This document shows, one piece after another, positions 31,545-45,100 of a stretch of 64,000 nucleotides of DNA (its first letter is position 1; every line of letters starts with the position of its first letter). The DNA lies in assembly GCA_025403435.1 (NCBI GenBank), contig CM046347.1, positions 22,828,597 to 22,892,596 of the forward strand, written 5' to 3'. The notes under the pieces were generated by a model, which worked only from the letters and a program-made list of their open reading frames with translations, made no database searches and had not been told where the DNA came from. The translations under genes were made by a program, and so were the position numbers. This DNA comes from Artocarpus heterophyllus (Eukaryota; Streptophyta; Magnoliopsida; Rosales; Moraceae).

Positions 31545-34500
31545 ATGTCTAAAAACGCTTTATCTTCGATACTTGATAACAATCAATTAACTAGAGAGAA
31601 TTATAATGATTGGAAACGGAATCTGGATATCATCATCTCCTTTGAGAAACTAAAATTTGTGTTGACAATCCCTTGTCCTCCTGAGCTGAGCGGAGATTCC
31701 ACCAACAATCAATTCCAAGTATATGATCGCTAGAAAGATGCAAATGATCAGCCCTTGTGTTATGTTATGGCCAGCATGAATAACGTGTTGCAGGCTCAAC
31801 ATGAGGATTATGAGACTGCTAAGCAAATCTTGGATAATCTAGAACACATGTTTGGAGGCCTGGCCCTAACAAAACAGCAAGGGGTGCTTCGGAGACTCTT
31901 AAACTGTAAACGGAGATGGAGGACATCTATAAAGGAGCACATGATGTTGGTCATGGGTTACCTTGCTGAGGCACAAACCAATGGAGCCGACATCGATGCT
32001 GAAACTCAGATGACTATAGTCTTTGAGACTCTATCAAATGAATTTATTCTATTTAGTGCTACATTTAATTTGAGCAATAGGTGTGATATGACTTTAACAG
32101 AGTTGATGAAATAGTTATAGGAGTTTGAACTGCTAATCAGGGAGTCTCCGGCTGGTGGAGACACCAATTTGGCTGTTGCTTCTGGTTTCAATCCCAACTC
32201 TGGGAATGGAAAGAAACAACGGGCCAAAATGGGAAGTCTTTTGTTCCTGCTAACACAAGAGCAAGAAGAAGAAGAAGAAGAAGAACCTGAAGAAGCTTAA
32301 GTGCTTCTTCAACGGAAAGGTCAGGCATATAAAGAAGCATTGCAATGACTTCCTTTCCAAAGGAGGTAGGCGTGATCTTCTGTATTTAGGAACTTGTTTG
32401 ATTGAGGAATCTAGTGACATTTGGGTCATAGATTCTGGTGCAACTAATCATGTTTGTGTTTCTCTATAGGGGTTGAAAGAAAAGAGAAGTCTGCTACGTG
32501 AAGACTTCACGCTTCATATGGGTGATGGATCCTTGGTATTAGCAGAAGTAGTGGGAGACATCCATCTTTATTTAGATAATTATAGGAATTTAATTTTGCG
32601 AGATTATTTTTAAGTTCTTAAATTTAAGAGGAATTTAATTTCTGCAGCTTGTTTATTTAAAGACTCCTATTTAGTTTCTTTTAGTAATGAAGTAGTGATT
32701 TATAAAAACAAATCTTTTATCTGTTCTGGATGGATGCAAAATAATTTATACTTTATCAAACTTAAGATGGACTTACTACTTAATGCTGAAATGAATGATA
32801 ATAACTCTAAAAGACTTAAAACTTCTTACTTTAATAAGACTTATATTTGGCATTTGCGCTTTAGTCATATTAACCTAAATAGGATTCAAAGGTTGGTAAG
32901 GGATGGACCTTTAAGTCACTTAAAGGTGAAATCTATACCTCAATGTAAATCTTTTTTGGAGGGTAAAATGAGCAAAAGACCATTCAGGTCTAAGGGCAAT
33001 AGGGTCAAAGGGGTTCTATAACTTTTGTATAGTGATGTTTGTAGACCGATGAACATTCAGGCACGACGAGGGTATGAGTACTTCGTCACTTTTATTGACG
33101 ATCATGCAAGGTATGAGTATGTGTACTTGATTCATCACAAAAGCAAAACTTTTGACAAGTTCAGGGAGTTTTGGGCTTAAGTGAAAAAGCAATTCGGTAG
33201 ACCCATAAACGCACTTTGATCTGATCGAGGTGGTGAGTATCTTTATGATGAATTCTTAGGACACTTATTAGAGAATGACATTTTATCCCATTTGACTGCG
33301 TCAGGCACTCTGCAATAGAATGGCGTGGCGGAGAGAAGAAATAGGACTTTGTTGGACATGGTTAGGTCCATGATGAGTTATTCATCATTGCCTTTGTCCT
33401 TTTAGGGATATGCGCTACAAACCACATGTTATCTTTTAAACAATGTGCCTTCAAAATTGGTCCCTAGAACTCCTCACGAGTTGTGGACGGGCAAGAAGAC
33501 ATCCTTAAACCATATTCATATATGGGGATGTCCGACTCATGTCCTGTTTAAGGATGCGAATAAGTTGGAAGCACGTTCGAAAGTTTGTGTATTTGTAGGA
33601 TATCCAAAAGGGACTAAAGAGGGTTATTTCTATAACCCAAAGGAAAATAAAGTCATGGTTTCAACTAATGCAACTTTCCTTGAGGAGAGTTATATGGATG
33701 ACTTTAAGCCTTGAAGCAAAGTGTTGCTTGAGGAGTTAAGGAGAGATCTAATCACTCCAAAGGTTCCGAATGAAACTGTTCTGATTTGTGTAGGAAAACC
33801 AAATAATAACCTAAGGGGCTTCAGCATAGTGGGAGGATCAGGTGTCAACCCAAGAGGTTTATGGTCAATGGTGAGGCCTTCTTGGCTGAACTAGATGTAG
33901 AAGTTATGGAGGATGTTGATTCAAAACTCTAGATAGAGGCCATGAACACAGAGATGAAGTCTATGGAGACTAATCGGGTCTGGGAGTTTATGGATCTTCT
34001 CAAAGGTGTAAAACCCATAGGGTGTAAGGGGATCTACAAGAGGAAAAGATGAGTGGATGGAAAGGTCAAAACCTTTAAGGCTAGACTGGTAGTTAAGGGT
34101 TACACGTAAAAGGAATGAATCGATTATGAGGAAACTTTTTCGCCTGTAGCCATGCTTAAGTCCATCTGGATTCTTTTGTCTATAGCTACTGCTCTCGATT
34201 ACTAGATTTGATAGATGAATGTCAAGACGACTTTTCTAAATGGCTATCTTGATGAGTCCATTTATATGAAACAACCAGACAGGTTCAAGGTCAAGGGTTA
34301 GGAAGGTAAGGTTTATAAACTGCTAAAGTCAATTTATGGACTTAAGTAGGCCTCCCGTTCTTGGAAAATAAGATTTGATCAGGTGATTAAGATTTATGGG
34401 TTCTCACAAAATATGAATGAGCCATGTGTTTAGAAACACATTAAGGATGGAAAAATAGTTTTTCTATTGCTCTATGTAGATGACATTATGCTAATTGGCA

Positions 34501-35462
34501 ACGATGTTGGGGCGTTGTCATCAGTCAAATTATGGTTGACCAAGTAGTTTAACATGAAGGACTTGGGTGAGGCTAATTTGTTCTCGGTATCCAGATTTTT
34601 TGAGATAAGAAGAACAAAATGATAGCTTTGTTTCAGGATGGCTACATAGATAAGATTCTCATGAGGTTTGTAATGCATGATTCCAAGAAAGGTAGGCAAC
34701 CATCTAAGTTTGGAATTACTTTTTTCTAAGAAAGACTCTCCAAAGTCTAAGGAAGAAATAGAATACATGACGAAGGTGCCTTATGATTTGGCAGTGGGTA
34801 GTCTCATGTATGCTATGCTTTGCACTCAACCAGATATTTGTTATGCGGTTGAAATTGTAAGTTGATTTCAGGCGGATCTAGGACCGAACCACTGGGTTGT
34901 AGTAAAGCATATTTTCAATTACCTGAGAAGGACTTGAGGGTATATGCTTGTATATTCAGGTGAGAACTTAACTCTTATAGGATATACTGATTCAGATTTG
35001 CAATCCTGTCTGGATTCTAGGAGATCGACTTCGGGTTTTGTGTTTACTCTTGGCGGTGGTGCCATTAGTTAGAGAAGATTGAAGCAATATTGCACTTTGG
35101 ATTCAATGATAGATGCCGAGTATGTGGCAGCTAGTGATGCTTCAAAAGAAGCAGTGTGGCTTTGTAATTTTCTTAGGGATCTTGAGGTAGTTCCTAATAT
35201 GGATAAGGCGGTATCATTGTATTGTGATAACAGTGCAACGGTAGCTAATGTTAAGAAACCAAGATTTTACAAGAAGAGTAAGCATATTGATCGGAAGTAT
35301 CATGTGATAAAGGACTTCATTGAGGGCGGGCATGTTACGGTATGCAAAATCGCGTCAGAGGACAATTTAGCTGATCCATTCACAAATACACATACTCAGA
35401 GAGTCTTCGGGAGGTATGTGGAAGCTATGGGGATGCGATATTTGTCATATTTACTCACTTAG
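31545..35462 (+). pseudogene. Copia-2 gag-pol, multiply disrupted
   Basis: Starts at the gag ATG (MSKNALSS) and ends at the pol stop after YLSYLLT, matching the Copia-3 layout. Recognisable pieces: gag (31545-32112), integrase core (around 33050-33420), reverse transcriptase (around 34080-34560, with LLYVDDIMLIGND) and RNase H (34677-35462, with AEYVAASDASKEAVW). Stops include TAG at 31731 (tryptophan site), TAG at 32112 (glutamine site), TAA at 34107 and many more. Most look like CAG/CAA to TAG/TAA or TGG to TAG/TGA changes. Several frameshifts add to this. It cannot code for active enzymes. Confidence 0.92.
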
Positions 35463-35476
35463 CGGAAGTGGGAGAT

Positions 35477-37552
35477 TGTTAGACTTGTATACCCTAAGGA
35501 CTAAAATGTGATAAGTTTTTCGAGACATTTTTATCAATAAAGAATTTATTTATTATTTATATACCAAATCTTGTCATCTTTACGTTCATATTTGATGAAT
35601 ATACGTTAAGCAAATAATAGTTTGAGACTATCGGTCTAAACCTTTAAGAATTGAGCATATGATGGACAGATTATATAGAATACATGATTCTTAAGGTGAC
35701 GGTCTAAATCATAAGATCCACAATCGAAGGAATGAAGTTGGGCACTTTATTTATGTAAAGATTGTTATGTTGTCTATATCCCTATTAGGAGATGGCTTGT
35801 CTTGGCCATCGGAGATGGACTCCACAAATAGAAACATTGGCACATTGTCATAGGTGATGATGTGTTAGATTGGGACATAAAGTGAGTTGATTTGGATTAA
35901 TAATTTTGTCTCAGTAAATCGATTCACTTTAGACAGTCATTTGTATTGTATCTTAATCCTACGATAAATAGTAGGCATGTTGTCTTGACTTATGTCTTTT
36001 TATGTACCAAAGGGTGACACCTACATCTTAATAGTGGTATGCATGCCGATAGATTGGAGGCATGACTCATGATAGGGTAGACCTATTATTCATGGATATG
36101 GAATCCATAGCTCCTCTTTAGGAGTAGTGATATCCTCTTATATACGTTATCCTGTAATTGAAAAACTGGAGCGCTCAACCATTTGGATACATATGTGTAA
36201 CTGAATAGTATATCATCTTTGGATGGTAAGTTTTCTGATGATGTGATAATGGAACGTAAGATAAAAATAATCAGTAAGGTAAGATAGAACTTATCCTTAA
36301 GCCGATTATGGATAATCCTATGGGGATATGATATACTATGATATATCATGGAGACTTAGCTATAAGGGCTTCTTAATTCTATATAGTTTGAGAATTCAGC
36401 TCTAAGCTTTTAGTGGAGTAGTATTGAAGTTGATAATTATGAAATGTATATATGGGATATTGGGTTTCATAATTATTGGGAGCTTGAACTATATAGGTCT
36501 ATCAGGTCCCCTTTGCTAGCTCACAAAAATCCTGTAACGATACGACGTGCTTTTTCAATAATTGGTGACTTATGCCAGGTTTATTAGATTGGCTGAAATT
36601 TGGTAAAATCAGATAATTCATGTTTCTTTATCAGTTGAATTAATTTTGTGATAAAATTAATTCAAGATAAACTTGTTGAATTATCGAGATCAGATAATTC
36701 ATGTTTGTTTATCGGTTGGATTAATTTTGAATTAATTCAAGATAAACTTGTTGAATTAGTAGGAATGTTTATTTTCCTAGATATTGTCTAGATATGATTG
36801 TTTTAATCAGATAACTTCTAGATTGGGTTATTCGAATTAAAACTGAGGCTTTATCCCAAGAATCTCGGGTGGAAAATAAAGATTCGTAGTGATAAAAAAT
36901 CATAAGTTCGGTAGGCCGATCTTAAACTTTTGCCTACCGATTTAAAATAGACAATTATCATGGATAATTGAATTCTAATTTAAATTGAATTGTTTGAATT
37001 GGACTTATCCTGGATGATGCAGATAATCACAAATCCCTACATTGTGATTGGCTGAATTTTTGGAGATAATTCTCCTGTTGTTGCGCCAACTATAGGGAGA
37101 TAACTCTCCCTACATTGTGAGGAGAGAGACAAATTTCTCTCCTTATCCTGATAGACTTCTGACTCCTTCAAATATTTCTATAGATAGAGACCTAGTGTCT
37201 TCATTTATTCTTAGACTGTAATAGTGCAAATTAGAGAATAGAGCTTTGATCACTCCCCTTCAGTATTCATAGTTCCTCTTGCACATAGTCTAGTTGGAAG
37301 GAGTATAGCTGTGATAGAGATTTGTTGAGTTGTGCCCACACACATAATGATCTAAAGGAAAAGTGACATTAAAGATCTGACGGTAAAGATTCGTTCTTGA
37401 AAATTTTTTTAGTCAGAAATGCTAGTTTCGGTTTCCAACTTATACGTTAAATTAGATTTGATTTATTGTTTATAGTACCATGAGTTAGTTTCCTAGTGAT
37501 TAAATAAAATTTTTAAAATTCCATTGCATCGTTGAGCCATTTTTTCCAAAAA
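35477..37552 (+). repeat. LTR A: 3' LTR of Copia-2
   Basis: About 2.08 kb, starting TGTTAGACTTG right after a polypurine tract and ending near TTTTTTCCAAAA, a decayed form of the family end TTTTCCAACA. Palindrome cluster at about 36915-36950. Confidence 0.85.
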
Positions 37553-37720
37553 TTGCTTCCTCAGATTTTTTTTTTTTAAATTTAAAGTTAAAAATTTTAA
37601 GATGGAGAACAACATTTTATTGTTTTCTTGTGTTTTTTATGAAGAGAAAAACAACACATAAGGCAACATTGGCTTTTTTCATGGCCCAAAACACACTTCG
37701 GGTCATACTAATAGGCTGGC

Positions 37721-38314
37721 TGTTAGTCATGTATGCTTTAAGGAGTAAAATGTTGTAATATGTTTTGTGAGACATTTTATCAATAAAGAATTTATTTATT
37801 GTTCATATATCAAATGTTGTCCTCTTCACTTTCATATTTATTGAGTGTATGTTAAGCAAACAAAAGTATCAGATTATCAGTCTAAACCTTTAAGAATCAG
37901 GCATATGATGGACAGATTATGCGAAAGACATGATTCTAAAGGTAATGGTCTAAATTATAAGATCCGCAATCGAGAGAATAAAGTTGGGTGCTTTAGTCAT
38001 GCTAAGATTGTTATGTTGTCTACATCCCTGAAGGGAAATGGCTTGTCTTGGCCATCGGAGTTTGACTCTACGAGTAGAAACATTGGTGCATTATCATAGG
38101 TGACAATGTATTGGATCGGGATATAAAGTTGAATGGATTTGGATTAATAATTCCATCTTTGCAAATCAATTCACTTTAGACAATCATATGTGTTGTATCT
38201 AAATCTTGAAATGGCTAATGGGCCCGTTATCTTATCTTATGTCTTTTGATGTACCAAAGGGTGATATCTTAACTTTGTGATGGAACGTATACTAGTATGT
38301 TAGAGACATGACTC
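37721..38314 (+). repeat. LTR B: truncated LTR
   Basis: Starts TGTTAGTCATGTATGC and follows the family LTR for 594 bp, ending at GAGACATGACTC exactly where LTR C starts. The missing 3' part does not resume after LTR C. Between LTR A and LTR B lie about 170 bases of unrelated AT-rich filler. Confidence 0.85.
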
Positions 38315-40210
38315 TGTTAGACATGTATGCCCTAAGGAGTAAAATGTTGTAATATGTTTTTGGAGATATTTTATCAATAAAGAATTTATTTATTGTTCAT
38401 ATACCAAATGTTAAACTCTTTACATTCATATTTGTTGAATGTATGATAAGCAAACAAATGTCTGAGACTATCAGTCTAAACCTTTAAGAATCAGGTATAT
38501 GATGGATGGATTATATGGAAGACATGATTCTAAAGGTAATGGTCTAAATTATAAGATCTGCAATTGAGGAAATAAAGTTAGGCACTTTATTCATTCTAAG
38601 ATTGTTATGTTGTCTACATCCCTAACGGGAAATGGCTTGTCTTGGCCATCCCAGTTGGACTCCATGAGTAGAACATTGGTACATTATCATAGGTGACGAT
38701 GTATTGGACCGGGACATAAAGTAGAATTGATTTGGATTAACAATTCCATTTGTACAAATCAATTCACTTTAGACAATCATATATGTTATATCTTAATCCT
38801 GAAATGATTAATGGGCTCGTTATCTTGTCTTTTGTCTTTTGATATACTAAAGGGTAATATCTTGACTTTGTGATGGTACGCATACAGGTATATTGGAGAC
38901 ATGACTCTTGATAGCGTAGACTTGTTATTCATAGATATGGAATCTATAACTTCATTGGTGTAGTTAATGATATTTTCTTATATGCGTTATCATGTAAGTG
39001 AAAAACTGAAGCGCTCAACCATTTGGATGTATAGGTGTAACTGAATGACATACTGTCTTTGGATAGTAAGTTTTTCAATGGTGAGATAATGAAATATAGG
39101 ATAAAATATAATCGGGAAGATAAGATGGACTTTATCCTTAAGGCGATTATGAATATCCTAGTGGGATACGACATAATCTGATATGTTATAGATACTTAGC
39201 TAATTTGGAGCTTTGTAATTTTATATGGTTCGAGAGTGCAACTCTAAGCTTTTAGTTGAGTAGCATTAGAGTTGATAATTATAAAATGTGTATCTAGGAT
39301 ATTATATTTTATAATTATCAGAGCTTGAACTATATAGGCCTATTAGATCTTCTTTGTTAGCTCATAATAAATCTTGTAACGATATGACATGCTTTTCAAA
39401 TAAATTGGTGACTTATGTTAAATTATTAGATTGGTTGAAATTCGATAGGATTAGATAATTCATGTCTGTTTATTAATTGAATTAATTTTATAAATTAATT
39501 CAAGATAAACTTGTTAAATTATCGAGAATATTTATTTTCCTTGAGATTTTCTAGATATGACAATTTTAATCAGATAACTTTTCTATTGGGTTATTTGAAT
39601 TAAAACTGAGGTTCTATCCAAAGAATCTCGGATGGGAAATAAAAGATTCTCAAGGATAAGATTATTACAAGTTTGGTTGGCTGATCCGTTAGTTCGGTCT
39701 ACTGATCTAACAATTATCTTATCACACATTTCAAACTCGATTTTATTAGAAGTTAATTCATATTCAAATTTTTGAGGCCTTATCTGACAATAACCAACCT
39801 TGGGGTCTGACCACTATAAATGGAGAGTGAGTTTTCTTAGTTATTTATATCAATTGAGAAGTTAAGAGTAAGTACTCTAGTGTTAGATACTCTAAAATTC
39901 CTTGAGGGCTATGGTTCACAATCATGAACCTTAGTTCAAGGTCTTTTCAATTGGTTGGAAGGAGAGTCATTGGGGAAGAGTTGTACATCGCCCACACACA
40001 TTCCGTTTGTGGATAGAGAATAGCAAAGAATTCCAGTTAGTTGAGGCTCTTTTGGAATGTTCTTCTCTTCATTGATTGCAGGAGCTCTTCGGCATACAAA
40101 GGTTAATAAGATTTGTGATTAATTTATGAATATAGCATGTTAAACTTGTGCTTTAAAAAATACTATGATATAAAAATTTTAAAATTCTGTTGTGTACTTG
40201 TTTTCCAACA
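38315..40210 (+). repeat. LTR C: near full-length LTR
   Basis: 1896 bp from TGTTAGACATG to TTTTCCAACA, with TATAAA at 39815-39820 in the expected region. It is followed by about 75 bases beginning TTGGTGCCTGTG that are not LTR sequence, then LTR D. Confidence 0.88.
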
Positions 40211-40285
40211 TTGGTGCCTGTGAAGAGTGTCAGGGTTGTATCTATAGGTCGGCACACATGTTGGGATTGAACAAACAGGTTTGAA

Positions 40286-42035
40286 TGGTTAGAATATGTG
40301 CCCTAAGGATTAAATGATGTAACCGTTTTTGGAGATATCTAATCAATAAATAGTTTATTATTATTTTTATATATTAAATGCTGTCCTTTTTAAGTATTTA
40401 TGTTGAATAGATGATAAGCAAACAAAAGTCTAAGACTGTCAGTCTAAACCTTTAACATCATGCATATGAGGGATAGATTATGCGGAAGACATAAATCTTA
40501 AAGATAATAGTCTACATGATAAGGTCCGCAATTGAGGAAACAAAGTTGGGCGCTTTAGTCATGTTAAGATTATTATGTTGTCTATATCTCTAACGAGAGA
40601 TGACTTGTCTTGGTCATCAGAGTTGGACTCCACAAGTAGAAACATTGATATATTGTCATAGGTGACAATATATTGGATCGAGACTAAAGATGAATTGATT
40701 TGATAAATAATTCTATTTGTTTAAATCAATTCACTTTAGACAATCATATGTGTGATATCTCAATCCTGAAATGAATTAATGGGCCCATATTCTTGACTTG
40801 TGTCTTTTGATGTACCAAAGGGTGATATCTTGAATTAGATGATGGTACACATACCAGTATATTGGAGACATGACTCTTGATTGACGTAGACTCGTTACTT
40901 ATAGATAGATAATCTATAGCTCTTTTTGTAGAGTTAATGTTATTCTCTTATATGCATTATCCTAGAATTGAAAGATTAGAGCGCTCAACCATTTGGATAC
41001 ATAGGTGTAAGCGAATGGTATACTGTCTATGGATGGTAAGTGTTCCAATGGTGTGATAGTGGAACGTAAGATAAAAATAATCGGGAAGGTAAAATGAAAT
41101 TTATCCTGAAGCCGATTATGAAGATCCTATGGGGATGTTACACATTATGATATATCATGGACAATAATCTCATTGGTGTTTCGTAGTTTTATATAGTTCA
41201 AGAGTGCAACTCAAAGCTTTTAGCAGAATTGCGTTAGAGTTAATTATTATAAAATATACATATCGAGGGTATGTTATTTTATAATTATAGGAGCTTGATC
41301 TATATATATCCATTAAGTCCGCTTTGCTTACTCATAATATTTCATATGACGATATGGCATGCTATATTGGTAACTTATGTTATTTGCTAGATTCGCTAAA
41401 ATTCGATAGATTGGATTTAATAATTCATATTGGTTTATTGGTTGAATTAATTTTATGAATCAATTCAAGATAAACATGTTGAATTATTTAAAATATATTT
41501 TAATTGTATCGGATTTTCTATATATGACTATTTTAATCGAATAAATTCTCTATTGGGTTATTTGAATTAAAATTGATGCTATATAAATGACATCCAAGTC
41601 AAATAAAGTAGGATTTATCTATTAGGTTTGGTTTAAATTAATGGGATAAATCTCAGGAGCTAAAAATGCATCATGGGAGTGCTGCCACAATAGGCTGGTT
41701 GATCGGACCTAGTGTAGGCTAGTCGATCGAACCTACCATGTTAGCAATTCATATGCTTTATGCGTTTTACTTAGAAAGTTGATCCAAACTTGAATTTTGA
41801 GGTCAAATATGATGAGGACTAGCCCCAATCTGACCACTATATAAAGGGAACTATTTTCGATTGTTCCTTAGATCACTTGAGAAGTTTAGAGAGAGTATTC
41901 TAGTGAGAAATACTCTAAAACTCCCACAAAGCTATTGTTTAATATCTCAAACTTTAACTCTTGGTTTTCTCAAGTGGTTAGAAGGAGAGGTCACATGAGG
42001 AAAAACTGAACGACGTGCGTTCATGTTTTCCAACA
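40286..42035 (+). repeat. LTR D: near full-length LTR
   Basis: 1750 bp from TGGTTAGAATATG to TTTTCCAACA. TATATAAA box at 41838-41845. It is the only LTR in the cluster followed by a primer-binding-site-like sequence. Confidence 0.87.
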
Positions 42036-42198
42036 ATTAGTATCAAAGCCATGGTTTAATGGAGTTTTTACCGGTTTGTGATCATGCTATGTATATAAAT
42101 TATATGATCTTAATCTCTCCTATTCTTGAATTATATTTTTTAGACTCTCCTATTCTTGAATTATCTTTTTTAGAGAGTTGGCACTCTAGAGTTTCTAT
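42036..42198 (+). other. Primer-binding-site remnant and short Copia leader
   Basis: ATTAGTATCAAAGCCATGG directly follows LTR D and resembles the Met-tRNA primer-binding site (TGGTATCAGAGCC) with changes. So LTR D was a 5' LTR whose body is lost. A 30-bp phrase (TCTCCTATTCTTGAATTAT) is duplicated in tandem at about 42118-42173. Confidence 0.65.
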
Positions 42199-43051
42199 GG
42201 CCCTGTTTGGTTTTATTTTCAAAACATTTTCCCGCTTTCAAAAACATAGTTTTCAAAAATGCAAATAAAAACTTGTTTAATTTTATTTTTAAGTCAACAC
42301 AATACAAAAACATTTTTGAAAATCTCAAAAAAATGCCTATAGAATAAAAACAAAATGACATTTTTTGATTTTTAGAAAAACTCTCCTCCCAATAGCACTC
42401 TTGACGAGCCCTTCCCACCCCCTTCCGATGGCCCTGCTAGTGTCGGCTATTGCATTTGAGTCAGAATCACCCAGCAACCTATCTTTAGCCAAAATCCTAA
42501 CGACGACGATGAAAGGCGAAAAATCCTTGCAGATTTAGGCGACAATTTAGCGTAGATAGGATGGTAGATCTAGGCGACGGGTGTCGTCATTATTGGTGGC
42601 ATCGTCGATCTCCATGACAAGGCTGTCACATAAGAGGGCCGTAGATGGGAGGGGTTGGGTTCGTTCTTAAGTTGGCGAGGGACCATCGGGGTGGGGTTAG
42701 GGCCATCGGGGGTGGGGTGAGGGGCCGTCATCGTCGTCAACGCCATGGTCTCACTAGAGCAAAGGAAGAGGGAAGATCCTCTTTGGTATTTAATTTTTTT
42801 ATTAAAAAACCTAATTTTTATTCTAATTAATATTATTAAGTAGTATTGTATTAGTTAATTAGTATTATTAAAATTAAACTTGATTGTTTATACTAATATT
42901 TTTTATTAAAAATGTTTTGTGTTTAAAAATATACTATCATATACAACCAAACATAATTTTGAAAACAATTCTATCACATTTTTCAAAACATTCTCATTTT
43001 TAAATTTTTTCCCAAAAAAAAACTAAAATTAAAACACTACCAAACAGGGTC
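42199..43051. mobile_element. MITE-like element, GTTTGG-type ends
   Basis: 853 bp with inverted ends GGCCCTGTTTGG (left) and GACCCTGTTTGG (right, read inward), one mismatch. TAT occurs on both sides (42196-42198 and 43052-43054), a likely 3-bp target duplication. Subterminal TTTTCAAAACATTTT-type words occur at both ends. The middle (about 42400-42780) is GC-rich with GGGGTGGGG words and short open frames without recognisable family. The ends resemble Tourist/PIF-Harbinger MITEs, but the target triplet is not the classic TTA/TAA, so the superfamily is left open. Confidence 0.7.
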
Positions 43052-44165
43052 TATATAATTATATGTTGTCATGAGATAATATGATAAATGTTTATTAATT
43101 AAATATTGTTGATTAAATTTCTATTTTTAATATTAGTTAATTAATTAATTTTTTCGATTATTATTTCTTAGATGTTAGAATATGTATTTAGTTTTTTCAT
43201 GTAATTAGATGGCGGTTTATCATCACCGTCTAGGTTTTATTATTTTAATTTAGGTTTGTAAATTTATATTAAAATAATTGTTTAATGAGAAGACGAATCT
43301 AGAAGATAGAATTGATTGCTGGGCTATTTATTTTCTGCGTTTATAAAATTTTCATGTTTTTTAGAATAATTAAAATTAAAACTACAAAAATAATAAAGAA
43401 AAAATACTTTAATTTACATCATGTGTCTAAATTTTGTTTTGTGAGTTTAACTTTCTCCTTGTTGAGGGAAAACTCATTTAAGCATATTCATGTTGTAGGT
43501 AAGAAACCTGTTAGCAATACTTGATGGATAGTGGCGAGCAGCAGGTGAATGATGGAGATGGGAATTGATACCGTGCACCCAAAATGTATTTTCCAAAATA
43601 TTTTTTCTTTCATAAATTATGTATGTATGAATAATTAGGTAGTATTATGCAAGTATGCTTTAAAGCCCACGGTTGTGGTTATTCGACCTCAGTTTAAAAA
43701 GAGTTTTAAGACTTTTAAATATATATATATATGTATGTACATATGTATATATATATATATAAATGTTGCAATAGAAAATGCAACAAATATAGTAAGAAAT
43801 TACAATAATAATTAGTTTTAGAAATGTTTCTAAAATATTATTTTAAATTAAAAAAGGTAGTAAAAGAGTAGTTTTTAAGAAATTATTACGCTAGTTTTAA
43901 AAGATTAAGTTTTAACAAGTTATTATTATGTTGGTCTTTAAAAGAAAAAGTTTCAAGAAATTATATTACGTTTTAAATTTAATTAAAAAAACTATGTTTT
44001 CTTTAAAAAATTACTCTACAAATCTAAGTATCTTATCTTAAAATATGTATAGGTATTAAGAATATGTAGTTAAGAAATGGCCACTTAAATAGGGTTGTTA
44101 CAAACATAATGTAACATAATATAATTTAATAACATCTAACATATTACAGCCTAATAGAATGAAAG
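43052..44165. other. AT-rich spacer, nothing recognised
   Basis: AT-rich sequence including an ATATAT stretch near 43710-43765. No gene, LTR or inverted repeat recognised. Confidence 0.5.
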
Positions 44166-45064
44166 TGTAACACCCCTTTACGGATGTCACAGGGACTGTT
44201 AACTTACATCGTTATTTCTTAATTATTTGACGGAAAAATCTAAGGTTGTAAGTATTATCCACTTATTATCCTAGGATTTTTAGTGTAATTTTTTAATTTA
44301 ATATTACCATGTGAATATGTGAATTAAAATCTTAATTTATTATTTTTTTAAAACAATTGAATTATTACTAAGTGTACTTCTCAAGATCGCATCTTTTTAT
44401 AAAGTCAATACTTACTAGAAACGATTTTCCTCCTCGGTTAGCCCGACAGAATATCCAAGGTATTCGGCTAACCAACTACCTGTAAAAATCGTTAGTTTAA
44501 CATAATAAATATAAAATATGAAAGCAAATTACAACCTATAAGTTATTACAAACTAAAGTATAAAAGTGTCTCATAACGTGTGGAATTAAATTCTAAACAT
44601 AGCAATATTAAAATTTTATTTCATGTCATAATTTCGTGATCCAACACCACCATCCTTGCATGTACATCTATCCTTCCATTCGTCATCCATAGCTATCGCC
44701 TTACCTTTATCTGCAACATGATTAACTTATGTAAGCGTTAAGCTTAGTAAGTACATTATGTAATCTCACATAACATTACAACAACTCTAACCATGGCATG
44801 AATTATTTCATTGTTGACATAGTCAACATAGTGCATATAGCACACTTTGTAAGAATATATCTTTCCTTTTTCCTTTTTCCATATTAAAAACATTCGTTTT
44901 ATTCTTTAGGGCTCTGGCGTTGCACCATTAACATCATTAAGGCGCTCCGTCACGAGAGGTAAGGGGTAGCTAATCCCAAACCAAACGTGATAAGTCCACC
45001 TTACAAGACAACATCATTATCAACATCATCATCATCATTGGGTGTGCAACACCTTAATTATGCA

Positions 45065-45065
<1 letters not shown>

Positions 45066-45100
<35 letters not shown>
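45066..45100. repeat. (CA)n(TA)n microsatellite
   Basis: About 12 CA repeats followed by 5 AT repeats. Confidence 0.95.

Larger units (their letters stand above)
30013..37552 (+). mobile_element. Copia-2, decayed Copia retrotransposon
   Basis: Plus-strand element: 5' LTR piece from 30013, long leader, broken gag-pol (31545-35462), polypurine tract AAGTGGGAGAT (35466-35476) and 3' LTR 35477-37552. Same family as Copia-1 and Copia-3. The coding region has more than ten stops and several frameshifts. It is followed by further LTRs of the family in the same orientation. Confidence 0.88.
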
